From: Cydia pomonella
Taxonomy: Eukaryota > Arthropoda > Insecta > Lepidoptera > Tortricidae
Assembly: GCF_033807575.1 (NCBI RefSeq)
Contig: NC_084721.1
Location: forward strand, 620,001-684,000
Reading direction: 5' to 3'
DNA length: 64,000 nucleotides
In this document: positions 29,517-44,500 of the stretch, one piece after another
How positions within the stretch are numbered: position 1 is the first letter of the stretch
Layout: each line of letters begins with the position of its first letter
Program-made: the position numbers and the translations under genes
The notes under the pieces: model-generated
What the model was told of the DNA's origin: nothing
The model's input: only the letters and a program-made list of their open reading frames with translations
Databases searched by the model: none

Positions 29517-32500
29517 GTGAGTGGCGCCTTCCTGTACTCACTATACCTGCCTACCTACTACTACTAGAACATAGGTATGTTGTTTTTACTTGAATGCGTA
29601 AACTTCGAGCGGCTAGGGCTTAACATTGACCTGGCGAACTTGCGGCTCTGCAGCGCCAACCCACTCTGACTAGATTCTTATCAGAATTAATTGCTGCTAT
29701 CAGTTCGACCTCTTTAACTGCGCCGTGTCGAGTCTCGGCTCCGAAATAATTTCGACTGTTTTGATTGATAAGAATCGAGGTTGATCCGTATTTGTGCACT
29801 TTAAAGTTACCGTCTGAAGTTTCGCATTAGGCTTTCTGAGCCGTCAACGCCGAAGCTAGTTTTATTGCAGTAACACGAAGCATTAATCCCTATGTTGATA
29901 AGGCTAGCGCAGAGCGGTTTACTTAATTTATCAAAGCAATTCGACATTGGTCGATAAGAACTTGACGTATTGTGCAATCTTGTGATACTTTAGTAGTAAT
30001 TTATAATGTATGCAATGTTAAAAGAGAGTCGTTGTTTTTTAGTGCAAGACCTGGTGACGGCCTTGCCTCTGGCCAACGGCCATGGCAATATTACGTCTCA
30101 TTTCGGTGAGTCGTCAGTCTACATCTCTCGCTCCTCATCGGCTTTGTGGTTGTTGTGGCGCATGCTGCGGGCACTGCTCCGCTCACCGCTCCTCCGGCTC
30201 ACAGCCCGCTCACCCCATCACACTCTGCCAACACATTCACTCAAGACTCATTCCATTAGGTTAATACTTACTGCTAGATCATATTTATTTGTGCCACTAT
30301 TATCACTTCCTGTAAGTCCTTTTATGAATAAGAATGAGATAACACAGTAGTGACAATGTCAACACAAGGCAAGTGTCATGGGGCGGGCGGGACGTGTGAG
30401 AGGTGGCGGGGTGCAGCTCTGCTCTTGCTGGTGTCCCGCCATGTCGCAGCTCACGCGTCCATCATGGCTTAGTCGCCGCATCGTTGGTGTGATCACTCAG
30501 TGTACAGTTTTCGACCATTATTATTTGGTTACTCACAATCTATTCTTCTTGAAATTTTTTATTTCACATCTAAGCTTTTAATTCGCTTTATTTATTTGAG
30601 AGTCATACATCTTCTGAACTAACAAACGATTCAAACATAACATTTATTTGCATTATCATTATTCAGTAACGTCACCTCAGTAAGTATTTGGCCATCTGTT
30701 TATTTTGGTAGTCCAGTTGTCAGCGAACATAGCATGTAGGAGCATAGATTGGCACATTATCCATATAATTATTAATGTAACTCCATGTATGAATGAAAAT
30801 AGTTATTATGTATAAATTGTACCTGTTAAATGTTGATATGTAATCAAAATTGTAAGCAAAAAATCTAGCTAACTAAGTTGTGTGAAGGTCTCGCTCGTGA
30901 TGACTGGCAAGGTCATTGCCGGCTGTGCACTGCAGACGTGTGCGCTGATAAGACATCCTATCGTTTGTGGCGTAAGGTTGTGTTTAGTTTGCGCGGTGGT
31001 CGCTTGTGTTGAAGGTTTTGTAGGAGTCAGTGCAAGGTGTATGATCGTGGGCTTGCGTCATGAGCGCATAGCTCCAGCGTGCCTCACCGATGGGGGCACA
31101 GTTGCGCTAGGACTTGCCGAAACCTTTTTTACATACGAAGTAGGTTTAGAAGACTTGTTATTTTTATAACTATTCAAAATCAGGCAGGGTAAAGGCACTT
31201 CCTTGGTTGTTATTGTCGAATGTAACTTGTCCACGTTTCTCTCCAAGATAGGCAAACCAAATAGTTGTTAAGAATGTCGTTATGTTGTGTTTTCTTTGGA
31301 AGAAGTTTCGTGTAGGTTTCTCCCAGTCGCCTCCGTTAACTTATATGTATATTACTTAATAAAGACGGGCCTTACGAGCACTACGAAGTCGGCCAGAAAC
31401 TCATATTAAGTACGAAATTTTATTTTTTGCTATAAAAGGCTGAATCGTACAGAAACGTTTACTTGCTGACTTTACTGTTTTATGGTCAAGACATGGGACT
31501 AGGAAATCTAGTCTGCAATCCTATAAATTCTTGGAAATTTTGTTCTTCCCCGCGTTGTCCCGGCATTTTGCCACGGCTCATCGGAACCTGGGGCCCGCTT
31601 GACAACTAATCTCAAGGAGTGAAGTAGGCACTAGTGCCTACTTTTACGAAAGCGACTGCTATCTGACCTTCCAACCCAGAGGGTAAACTAGGCCTTAATG
31701 GGATTAGTCCGGTTTCTTCACGACGTTTTCCTTCACCGAAAAGCGACTGGTAAATACCAAATGATATTTCGCACATAAGTTCCAAAAAACTCATTTGTAG
31801 GAGCAGGGTTTGAACCCGCGACCAACGGATTGCAAGTGGCAAGCTCTTAGCGCTAGGCTACTAGCGCTTTTTTTACAAGCTTTTGTACATCTTATAACAA
31901 AAGGATTAAGCAATTACCTACCTAAGACTGCCCTTTGTATCGATCTTTCAGGAGTACTGATCCCCATTAGGGATCTTAGCGTTGCGAGGCTTAGCCCGCG
32001 GAGGCACTTATCTGAGTTCCGCGAGCCGTGACATCATGGCGGGCGCGGTAATCCACGAGTGATAGATTTGCCCAAATGTCAAGGGAACTTCGCGGGAACA
32101 TAATGAATCAATGTCGAGCGTCGTTGGCTTCTTGATTACATCACATGCAGACCTTACAGGCTCTCCTAATATACCTACTTTTCAGAAGGATTGAAGTTTT
32201 CAATCCAATTTTTTTTGTGATGCTATCGTTCACCCCCAATGGTCCCATAGAAGCGGGTTAACCCTTTTTTTTTATCTTGTAGGTACACCGCACTTTTTCA
32301 GCAATTTTTAGCGTTTTCTGATCACGGGAAAATACTCGTAGAAATCGATACAAACCACACCGTCGCTAATACAAAATAAAATAAAAATATCAATTGCTGA
32401 CTGACCATGTCAATTTGGTGCAACTACAAATAGTACAAATATCGCAGCTAACTTGCTAAACACGCCCCTCGGGACGACCGTCACCGCGGCTCGTTATTAA

Positions 32501-35500
32501 TTGCAGTTTGTATGTATCAGATGGTTGTTATCGTCAATTTATGATGCCTGCATTAGCCATGCATGTAAACACGATTCTGGTTGACATTGATGCTGGTTGT
32601 GCAATCGTCTGGATGTTCATTAGGAACTATCCGGAACAACATTGGGAATAGGTACCTGTGTTATTTTGATAAAGAGTGTATGAAGATATCATTTATTTTA
32701 TTAAATACGTCTTGTGTCTGCTGTCTGACTGTTGGATTTTCACGATCGAGTTTTTTGACGATTGAATTTTTATTAATTCTTCGAGTGTCTTTAGTGAGAG
32801 GTTCAAAGGTTCATCGATAAAGATACAAGTCATACATTATTAATACCATCTGTCAAGTCCTGTCGTTTTATAAAAATATGTTAAAAGCTGACCCTGTGCT
32901 CTTGGTAGTAGAAAACCTGAAGTTGAATATTTATGAGGCATATTTTCAAAAGCTCTGTGCTTCCTACATATAGTCTTCGTCTATACAAGTAGCGGATAGA
33001 ACAACGCGCCATTACTATATCTGCCGGCATCTTATAATACAAATAGAACTGTATCTCTACATTTTGCGTTGAAAGTTGGTATCTGCTACACTTTTATTTA
33101 TTAACATTTAGAGACTTATCTATTTTAGAGAATGGTACTTATTTTGACGCATTAGTCTCATTCGCTACTACTGGAGCTGATTACGTAACCGTTAGCGTCA
33201 TCGTTTGTTGTTTCCATTTGCCTGTAAACTAAGAAGAAGAAAAAACTCCCGGCACTGATGTAAATCAAGTGAAGTTCCCTTGCGAATTCTCAATTCCGCG
33301 GCTAGAAGCATAAAACTGAGGTTTGGCGCAATGAAATGCAAAGTGGTAAATAAAGTGCCCTCGTACGTGGACGCCCGCAATGCAGCGTTCAAGACAGAAC
33401 GTGATCGCGGCGTCCCGTTTTTTACAAAACTTCTATTATGTGGTTCCATTGTCGATTATTCTCATCTTAAATTGAACCGGTCTTAATAATATTTCTTACC
33501 TATGCGTAATATACCGTGGTAAGATTATTTTTGAAGATGTGTACTGGCGCCATGGGATAGATAGTACCCACAATCAAGGAATTTTATTGAATGGAAGGAT
33601 AAAACAAAGGTTCCTGCCACCCTGGAATATTTTTCCAAATAGAGATAAATCTACAGTTTACATTCAAAAGTATATATTACAGTACAGTACAGTAGTTGTT
33701 GTTTGACGACCTGTCTGGCCTAGTGGGTAGTGGCCCTGCCTATGAAGCCGATTCCGGATTCAAATCGTGTGATGGGCACGGATATTTCCTGAGTCAGGGG
33801 TGTTATCTATATGGATTTAAATATTTATAAATATGTATATATTATATATATCGTTGTCTAAGTGCCCACAACACAAGCTTATTCAGCTTATTTAGTAAAT
33901 TTATGTAATAATGTCCTTATGATATTTATTTATTTAATTGTTCAACATGTAGGGACTTGTCTATTTTTTTTTATTTTTTTTTTAAGCTGTTAGATAATGT
34001 ATTGTGGATACTTTTCGCGCGTAATCTGATCCGCCACTTTTCAAATTAATATTCTATTTCCAACTAAAGTTCATAATGCAATGTAATGTTTTCATGCTGA
34101 CAATCAATATAAACGCCGCTATTAGGGGTCTTATTCCTAGTGAAAACACTCTAGTCATCCGCAAAGAAAGCACTCGCTCCTCGCTTATCGTGGGGGGTGG
34201 ACTGCTAGCTAAGGCTCACGATGATTTCCGCAAACACCTTCCGAGTGCTGGAAACTGGAGCTGAAGTAATTCGCAGCACCGGACGCGAAACGAAATCGTA
34301 GCAAAACGGCGTGCACCGGAAGGCCTGAAAGCGCCACGGAGCTCTGAAAAGGCAGCGTTTAGGAACTCCATCTTACAAGAAAGTCGCAAATTTGAACAAG
34401 TCCGACATGTCGTTAAGTCGTTTTTGCTTGGAAAGACAGAAATAGGGCAAGCAATCATCTAGAGGCCGTACTTTCGCTCGACGTTTAAGATTTTACGAGA
34501 AATAGTTTACACTGCGTTCGACGAGAGTAAAAGCCACGTAAAAATGGTGTCCTGCCTTGTAACAACACGATCACGACACGATCTTGTGTCCGAGGAGTAA
34601 GGTTTAGATTTGTTTACACAGTGGTCAAAGATAAAATTTGCCAAAGACAAGCTACATAATGGGTGCTTCTAAAGAGCTTGCTCAGGGCTGGGGAAGTGGA
34701 AAAGTGCCAGCAGGGCGCGCGTGTCTTGTTCAGTCGGTGTACATATGCATAGAACGAATGACGTTAATTTAAAAATGTTGTTACATCGCATTATTTATGT
34801 ACTGTTCTTGGCTACTATTCGGGATGTTAGAGAAATTGGTTGTGTCGTAAAACGTTTGATGGTCGCGTAGTAATAGTAGATGTAGGTGCGGCATGTTGTG
34901 TTCAGACTAATCAGAAACTATGTGACGCAGGTATCAATTGCTTTCACAGCTCTCATCTCGTCTATATTACCGCACCCTACTTCTCTGCCAAAGTTAAAGG
35001 AACAAAGTAAAAGATATATGGAACTTATACAATGTGGCCAAAATTGTAAATATGATCGACTCAAATAGGTAGAAACCTAACATTGTTGGCGGAGTGACCC
35101 TTTTTCTTGGTCAATCGCCGGCAAAAAAGTGTTAGAACCGTGGATAATAGATTACGATAACATATTTTACTTTTCGTGTAAAATAACTATTTTTATCAAA
35201 TGAAACGTCCGGGATAAAATGTATTAATACTCGCGATATAATTACTTTAAATCGTACAATTTAAATACTTGCTCAACAGTTCGCTTGTTGGTTGTTGATT
35301 CAGCTTGACAAACTGTTCGTTGCAGACCTATTAATTGTACGTACATTACCAACTGAAATGTATTGATTAAGTGCTACGTTACAGGTGGTCACAGACGAAT
35401 TCAGTTTTTTCAATCCACTGGACATCGTTGTCAGAGTAACATGTAGTATAAGATGTAGAGTTCTGACATTTTACTGTCCCAGTAGAAAACACGTGTCTTT

Positions 35501-38500
35501 TTCGAGTCATAGGGCTCATGTACACGGTGCGAGAACTCGTATGCGAGTTTCATTACATTGCGGTATTTGATCGGTCGGCCGAATTGGTTGCAACCTCAAT
35601 AGTCCGCAATGTAACTAAAATCGCATATGAGTTCGCGTGTCGTCTAAATAAAATAAGAATAAGGACTATTCTGATTTTGTTGTCATGCTTCTCTCAATAT
35701 TAAATTTAACGATTACAGACTACTTCTACCGCGAATGAATAAACTAGTGAATATGAAATGGTAGCTTTTTTCAGCTGTTATTTATGCAGGTTGATACTGC
35801 ACAATACGCCATTATAAATTTAATAAACAATATTTTTTACACGAGCAAACGAGCATACATGTTTTTTTTGCAGCCAATTCAATAGAGCCTTTTTTGCGAT
35901 TTTCGAGGCGCTGTAAGTTTCTTCAAAATAAAGTAATCCAAAAAAGCAAAACATAGAGGCTCAGATATTTATAATATTGATCTTATTTGAAAAAGATATT
36001 GCTCTAGGATAAAAATCCAGGGAGGAAACAGTCGAGGCGTTTGTATGGAAAAATCGCAACTAGGAATTCCTCTTAATTCTCATAGGCGTCAAACACTCGA
36101 CAATTCAAAGTTATCAGATTGCAGCTGTAAGTACCCTACATTTTGTTACTGTAATGGTTTCTACACACTTCCGTACTAATTTGTTTATTTAGTTTAGTTT
36201 CAGTTACTCTTTCGTTGGTTATGTATACAGATTAAAGTTTGTGTTAGTTATGAGTCCTAAAAAGTATAAAGGCTTGACTTTTATTGATTGAAAAGGCATG
36301 GTGTAACACCACTAAGGATTCTTAATTGCTTAAAAAAAAATCGGTTTTCTAAAAGAACATCAGGATAATGAGCCTATAATTACGAAATACGAAGAACCAG
36401 CAATAGCACCACTGGTTGACATCAGCAGTTAATAAATAGTGACTAATTGACTATTACTCAATAATTCTAACTTTTATATTTTTTCTCTTAAAAATTAAAA
36501 CCATTTGATATTCCAAACTCTCGATAATTTGTAATATTTCAAAAGTTCTTCGAATTAACGAGAGTCGACTGTACATGTTTTCTAATGAAATCAAATTGCC
36601 GCGTATTAAGACAGCAATGCGAATTTTATCTATCATCTATTAGATAGAGTCAGATCAAGCTTACTCTACACATAGTTTCAGTGAACGATTTTGGTAATAC
36701 TACAATAAACAAATTTAAGAGAGGTATGGGCATTGTGAATGTCATCTCGCTTTGTGCACAGCACAGCACAGCGGATATCATTCCAGATCTAGAGCGGAGC
36801 CCAACTGGGGAAGTACCTCCACCTTACAGAAAACCGCAGTCAAATAACACTTAGACCCTACTCAGTGTTGTGTTCCTGCCGGTGAGTAAGGTTGCCAGAG
36901 CTCAACGAGGGAGGGGGAGGGGGAATGCTAGGATCGGCAACGCGCATGTGACTCCTCTGGAGTTGCAGGCGTACATAGGCTACGGAGACTGCTTACCATC
37001 AGGCGGGCCGCATGCTTGTTTGCCACCGACGTAGTATAAAAAAAAAATCAAAAATGTACACTTACAGACTTCGTTACTTTAAAGTCCGTTAGAGTTAGGT
37101 TAGACTTCCATCGCTCTATACTAACCGCAATACCAATTGGCGGCCGACGCATAATGATATCTCTTTCATGCTTGTTCAGACCTAGCGCAATTGAAAGGGA
37201 TGTCATTATAACTGCAGTTTCGCCACTTGGTACAGTCGACATCAAAGAAATGCTTAAATTTTTCGCCTTATTACGAAGGAGCAAGGTGCAAAAGTGTAAA
37301 CATATTTTTGACGTCTACTGTACTGCGACGACTATAAATGCATTCTGGGTAACCGCTCGCGTCCGACCCCACTCTTATCATTATCGCTCCGGATCTACAA
37401 TTGGGTCTGCGATACGAGTGTAAATTGGCTTATAATTCGCGATAGTTGCTCCTTGCTGATAACGTATCAGCCAAGAGAGCTACGCTTCGAGCCACAGTCT
37501 TATCAGCTAATGGCTATTTATACATTTGTTAGACGTTTTTTATTTTAACATTGTCCACAAATATCGAACGATTCGTAACTCGTAAACCTTATTACCTCGC
37601 AAAAACATACGGTTTATCGAAAATCAGTTTTTAATTACGTATTTGTAATTTTGAAGTATTCATGCGGCGTAACTTCATAAACGGAAAACTTAAATATCGT
37701 TCCAATTTCATATTTTTACATCGGACAGTTCAATTACTCAGATTACCTTTTGAAATGCTCAGAATCAAAATGTAAATTATTCGTGTCTCTCTATTCTAAT
37801 TCTGCTTGGCCATTAAAGCGGAGCCTAGATGTGGGGACTCAACCAATAGCATTGGTTGTAATCTCCGCTACGCAGGATCATAATCAATTGCTATTGGTTG
37901 GTTCCCCACATCTCCGCTTCGCTCGGCCTCAGTGGACACTTGGACAGGCATCACAGGTAGCCTACATCAAAGTTTTTCTTGAAAATCTCTAGCAAATCTA
38001 CCATGTTTGAAATTATTATAAATTTTTACTTGATCCCAACCAAGTCCATTTATTTCCGGAAATGTGTAGCGGAAGTCTAAAATACTTATTAGTTTTATTA
38101 GTATGAAAATTTTACAAACAACCCTACAAACGTTATTACTGAAAGGAAACTGTATTAAGTAAATAACAAAAGGCAATCATCACTTTAACGAGTTATGATT
38201 GGAACGAAAGGAAATAAAGAATTCAATCGGGGCTCGTTTCATTAGCTTTGTTTGAGCACAGGTGTCCGCTCTGGGACCTCAATAATTCAGGCCTCCAGCT
38301 ATCAAGGCCCGATGAAGAATATCGGGCTTGCGAAAACTGATGGCCTACAGCGAACCAACTTCGTTCTTTCGTTCATCTATTTGAAATATGTAAGAACAAG
38401 AGAGAGGCAAATAAAAACGAAATAGATTTTTGATATTCACGGTAGGTCGTTTGGGTGAGATGCACCGACATTTTCGGGAATATGCAGGGTTTTTCGTAGA

Positions 38501-41500
38501 GGTAGAGACACGCAGTTGCATTTATTAAATCCTTTTGGTCACTCAACTGACGACCGGTCTAGCCTAGTGTATAGAGACCCTGCCTACGACGCCGATGGTC
38601 CCGGGTTCAAATCCTGGTAAGGGCATTTATTCGTGTGACGAGCATGGATATTTGTTCCTGAGTCATGGGTGGTTTCCTATGTATTTAAGTATTTATAAAG
38701 TGTTTATATTATATTATATATATCGTTGTCTAAGTACCCTCAACACAAGCAAGTGGGACTTAGTCAATTTGTGTAATAACGTCCTATAATATTTATTTAT
38801 TTATTATTTAAATACCAATCTGTGTATTATTAGACGAGAACTATTTTAATAAATTCAAAAGCAGTTTTTGTGTTAATGTGAACCTTGTTTTATTTTAAAT
38901 TAGATAGATAGATATAATACTCTTTATTGGCACACCTCAGTAAAAAGATACAAGAAAATAAACAATTGATTAAATGTAGAGGCAGACAACAGGGGGTCTT
39001 ATCGCTAAAGAGCGATCTCTTCCAGACAACCTTACAAGTACCCCGGGAAGTTGGAAACTTGCTATTAGGTTAAAACTATGCACAGTAAGGTGTTTCGAAT
39101 GTGCTGCAAACTTCTTGAAAAAGATCTTAAAATATTAGAAAGCAACAAAGAAAGTCAGGGCACTTCACTATTGTAACACATTTCCATTCCATTCCATCTT
39201 CGCGTTAAAGTAAAAATATGGGAGGTCTTCACACTCTTACCAAAAATGGTATAAAAGCTGAACTTACATATTTTTAACAAGGTGGATGCACACATTTCAG
39301 ATGACTGCACTAATGAGTTCCCTGTTATAGCGGCGTAATTAATTACTTTGATATGTGCACGTCTTACTAGTTTTAGTACATTTTGAAATTCGAAGCATTT
39401 GAAGGAAAAATACTAAAATCAAACATCGGTTTACTAAACAACACATTGCGCTACCACCAATTATAATTACGTGAAAACACGTAATGGTTACACTATTACC
39501 TAACGCAAAAAAAAGATTCACCTAACACGCTGCCATTGAAACTTAGACCGAAATCTAGTTGGCTTAGAGTCTAAAAAGGAGGAGCCATCAGGATAAGTAA
39601 GAGTTATATGTTTATGAGTATTATCGATGCGCATTTAGAAGCGGAATTGTCACAACAAGCTGCGCGCGCACCAATGGCAAATAGCAATATTCCATGTACT
39701 AACAACAAGACTTATCTGACCATCGGTGGATTTAATGTCATTACAATAAAGTTTCCGAATTGTCAGTGTGGACTGTGCCAAAGTCTGGCAGTATGTATGT
39801 ATTTGGCAAATACCAAAAGTCACGAGTCACGAACAACTGTTTTGGGTACACTTTCTATAGATTTCTATGGAAGCATTTGTTTTCTTTGCCTTTTCAGGAA
39901 CGGCTCCAAACTTAGTTTGGCACCCGCCTGGTTTTGGGAGGAGTCTGTGTCTTAAGTAGGTACAAAAGGATGTTTGCAATGGGTACTAATATTGGCATTC
40001 GTGATTCTCGGAGTGCCGCAGGTTTAAACGGTTTTGAGTGTCAACTACACTGTATGTCCTCATTTTGTAATTAAGCTCGCAATTAATAGCGTGTATCGGA
40101 GCATGGGTGTTGCGACACACTCCGCCGTAAATATACTCCCGCGCGTACGCGCGATTAAATCCCGTTTAGTAAAATTAACTATCTGCTTTCCGCAACAGCT
40201 AAGAAGCTGGCTTACTTATTTTTCTAAATGGTAAAATCCTGCACAAATTACCTTCAAAACCCATTCTGCAACTGTCAGTAGTAATTCGCAGTTATATTAG
40301 TGTAGTAGCGTATATAATGATCCAAAATCTATGGCTTGTACGCAAACTCTTTCTTCTGGGTTAAATTCTCTGATGAAAGATTCCCTTAAGTCAAGTTTTA
40401 AGGCTGCGGTAGGTACTCTATACACTTGAGTTATCATTTCCAAGCCATAAAATTGTATTTAATACAAATGCTTAAAACAATCGGATTGATCAAAAATGTT
40501 AAACTCAACATCAACCGCATTTTGAACACAAGGAAAATGGCTTCCTTTCCATCGTTTACCAATATTCAACTCATAAAATCAAACAAAACACACATTGTTA
40601 TTGTGTGGAGAGCTTTCGCCCGCGGCTTTATCATTTCTGCTTTCCCGTTCCTTTCGGCCTTCCGCCGGATATTGCGGAGGCTCCGGGCCCGCCATATTCG
40701 CTTCACTCCACTTTTACGATGTAATCGTTTGAGAGCCTTTAGGCCTATCGAGAGATTACTCCCAGCATATAATTTCTTAAATTACAAACTTGAAATTGTA
40801 TAATTAATACCTTTAAAAGATAATCTTTTTTAATTAAGTTACAGGCTTGTTACAGTTCTTTTGTGGACTTTTAGAACGTTAGAGCAATAATATTAGCATA
40901 AACAAACGTTCTTACCATAGTGGTCTCGACATTGTTATATTCCGTCGTAAAAGTTAATCGCCGCAACAAATCAAATAAGTACTCTGCACGGGGAGTGTTT
41001 CGGATGCCAGTCGCGTCGTGTGGGACTGTACGGGTCAGCATACTTTCGTTTTTTAGCGGCGTTATGATGTCAGCCAGCAGTACTGTTCTTACGTAAGCTA
41101 AGCGCATTGCTGCTTTTTGATTAGGTTTAGAGAGATAACAGGGGATCCGCCTGTCTAGGAAGTCTTCAAACTTTCACACAGCGGAACTTAATGCAGAGTC
41201 ATAGACGCAGTGATGTGTCTTTTCGTTGTAGTTTTTGCCAGGCTGCATACACGTCGACATCTTTTGAACATCTTTGTGGATCCCTTAAAATTTCTGTTAA
41301 CGATGAGTTGAAGATTCTCGGTGCGGAAAAATGCTTAACCCAGAAAGTCGAGTGAACAGGTTAATCGCCCGTGGAGGCTCGTGGGAGGCGCGAGTGTCCT
41401 CAGCACTCGAGGTAGCCTCGAGAGGCATTAGAATGACGTGTAATCCACTCAGCCTCACCGCCAACAGTATTACAACCTGCGTAACGCTTTGTGCTGAGCT

Positions 41501-44500
41501 GACCTACATTTTCGAACCTTTATCAACCAAAGTGTATTAATGTCACTGTGACACTATCGCACGAATTGCCGAAATAGTTTTGCCTCACTCACCTACGTCG
41601 AGATAGCGAAAGATTTTGGCAGGATGTTTTGATAAGAGGTATGACCTTCATTACCATCCCATTGGTTTAGTAAGCCTATCAGTTTTCTTATCTCGATGAA
41701 AGCAAGTCGTGGCGTGGAGAATCGATGCGGGTTGGGAGGTAATCGATTATGTTTCAGTTTTGTACGAATTGGAATGTAGGACCTAAGACCTTCACGTCTT
41801 AAATCTCACTTTGATTGATACAAATGATCGTGTGCCGTGAGAAGTCAAATATTACCTTGACTTAAGAACTCTGATTGCCCAATTTAATTTCTGATTAAAC
41901 AATATCCAAAATTCACACCCATCCACCAGTTTTATACGTTTGGACATTCACGGTTAATGTTGGCATTGACGAGCGATGTATTTCATTAGATACGGAGTGC
42001 CAAATGATAATACTTGATGCTCCCCAAGCCATTCTCGATCTTGCCTTGTTTATGTTAGGGTGTGTGTTCCTACTGCTGACAGTTTAATGGGCAAACACAC
42101 GTGTAGGTTACGTTTGTATTGGTTTTATGACACGGTGACAAAAGATAACAGCGGTCGTTCAGTGCTTTTGTAAGATTTATAGACAGTAGAGCATCGGTAA
42201 TTTGTCAGAAGGTCGATTTGAGAACGAGGAATTTACGTACTGAGATTGTGTAACCGCATTCGCCGAGCCGAAGTACCGAGTAGTTTTACAGTTCCTTTAA
42301 CAAGTTTGGCGCGCTGTGGGCTTCTAATGGACATCCTACGGTATAGTTTTAAAACTAGTTGGCGCCACGCCTCGGGCCGAAGCAACTTGCACACAAAGTG
42401 GCTACTTTTTATCGCCCTTAAAGAAGATTGCCATCAAGAGGGCCCGGAGTGACTCCCGCCCGTTGTTTACTTTTTGCGTATTTACGACTTGATAGTAAAT
42501 TCGGTTTAATTGTTTGATTTTATCGCCCAACGGCTTGCCCCATTTTATTGATCCTTTAGGCCGGCCCGAATTTACTGATTTATTGTGTTGGAAAGTTAGA
42601 TCTTTAGTATTTTTTATTAGCTATTTGTTCGGCTTGATGCTAGGTTCGCCTTTTCCTTATCCCGTTCGAATATATCCTATTTACAAACACGGTATATTAA
42701 CAAAGATGAAACGAACAACTTCTTGGTAAACAACGCGCAGATTTTTCGAGACAATACGATACAAAGTTTTCTGTTATATCACATTCCACGCCACATTACA
42801 AATGCTGGCCGGGGTTAGTTTTGGAATGAATTACAATTTCGATGAGCTAGCTCATTACCAATTCTAAAGCCGGTCGGCGCTCGCGCAGCCGGTATCGACG
42901 TTAACGACGTCTATAGATAGTCTCCGATAACCCCGCGACGAGCGACGATTGATCGCTGTGACACTAGCCTACTACGAACGGGCTATTACTCGTACACGTT
43001 ATAGTTCGCGTGCACTAGCGCTATTTTGTACAAAAACTAACCAATTGGAATAGCGACTCGTGCGCGTCACCATGGCCTTCTAGATCCACAGAACATGCTG
43101 ACGTAAACGACCTTTTATGACCTAAATTATCGCGTGCATAAAATACGAGAGAAGTGTTTTTATAATTCTCAAACGTTCGATGTTTATTCGACATAAAAAA
43201 AGCGGCCAAGTGCGAGTCGGACTCGCCCATGAAGGGTTCCGTACCATTTATGACGTATTAAAAAAACTACTTACTAGATCTCGTTCAAACCAATTTTCGG
43301 TGGAAGTTTGCATGGTTATGTACATCATATATTTTTTTTAGTTTTACCATTCTCTTATTTTAGAAGTTACAGGGGGGGGGGGGGCACACATTTTACCACT
43401 TTTGTCTCTCGCGCAAACTATTCAGTTTATTAATTTTTTTTATTAGAAACCTCAATATCATTTTTAAAGATTTATCCCAGAAGTATGGGTTTGATGAAAA
43501 AAAAAATCGAGTTTCAGTTTCAACCCCCAAAATTAATTGTTTTTTTTTTTCTATTATTGTGTAAAAATCTTAATGCGGTTTACGGAATACATCTACTTAC
43601 CAAGTTTCAACAGTATAGTTCTTATAGTTTCGGAAAAAAGTGGCTCGGACATACGGACGGACAGATAGACAGACATCACGACAGACAGACAGACAGACAG
43701 GGTAAATTGGCGCACATCTGCGAGGACCTACTTTGTGAAGCTTGAGGTAATGACGGTCATATCATTGTTTATATACAACTCTGTGTTGGAAATTCACAAG
43801 AATGCAAGCACTTTACTTAAGCGTTCGGATTGTCACAATTATAATACAAGGAACAGTAGTAAACTAATACTTCCATCACTTAGATTAAAAAAGTGTCAAA
43901 AACAGGGAATTTTCATAAAAATAAAGCTATTTAATAAACTGCCCACAAATGTCACAGATTTACCTTATAATGTATTCAAAAACACGGTCAAGACTTTTTT
44001 TCAAAACCATGCCTTCTATTCGATTACTGAATATTTATCATTACAAAATATTTTAATTGAAGCAAATTGTAAATAGATTTTTAATATTATTAATCGTATT
44101 TACTTCGTATAGTAAATTCATAGTGTAGAATATTGTGAAATACTGACATACCATGTAATGATCATGTTACATTATGGTTAATAAATAAACTAAACTAAAC
44201 TAAACATGACGAATCCATAAGGGTTCCGTTTTTTGCCATTTGGCTACGGAACCCTAAAAAGGAACCTTTCTGTTCGCACCTTCGTAATTTAATATTCCTG
44301 AATTGTTTGCAGAACGATCCCTTAAGTGGCTTAAGTTATTTTATATGTCCCCTTTGACCACTTTGAGACAACGACAAATGCTCAGATGAAAGTTTTTTCG
44401 CAGTGCGGCGAATTGAAGGAACGCCGTTAAGTAACGATATTATTGGAGCTTCTCCCGCAGAACTCTGATGGCGCCTTACTCGACACCCTGCTCTCGATTG

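Noticed and set aside
39608..39955. 115-codon frame in pasilla intron 1
   Set aside because: Composition and lack of domain or splice sites suggest chance.
40426..40803. 125-codon frame with a basic region
   Set aside because: The basic part comes from a short GC-rich patch; no domain recognised.
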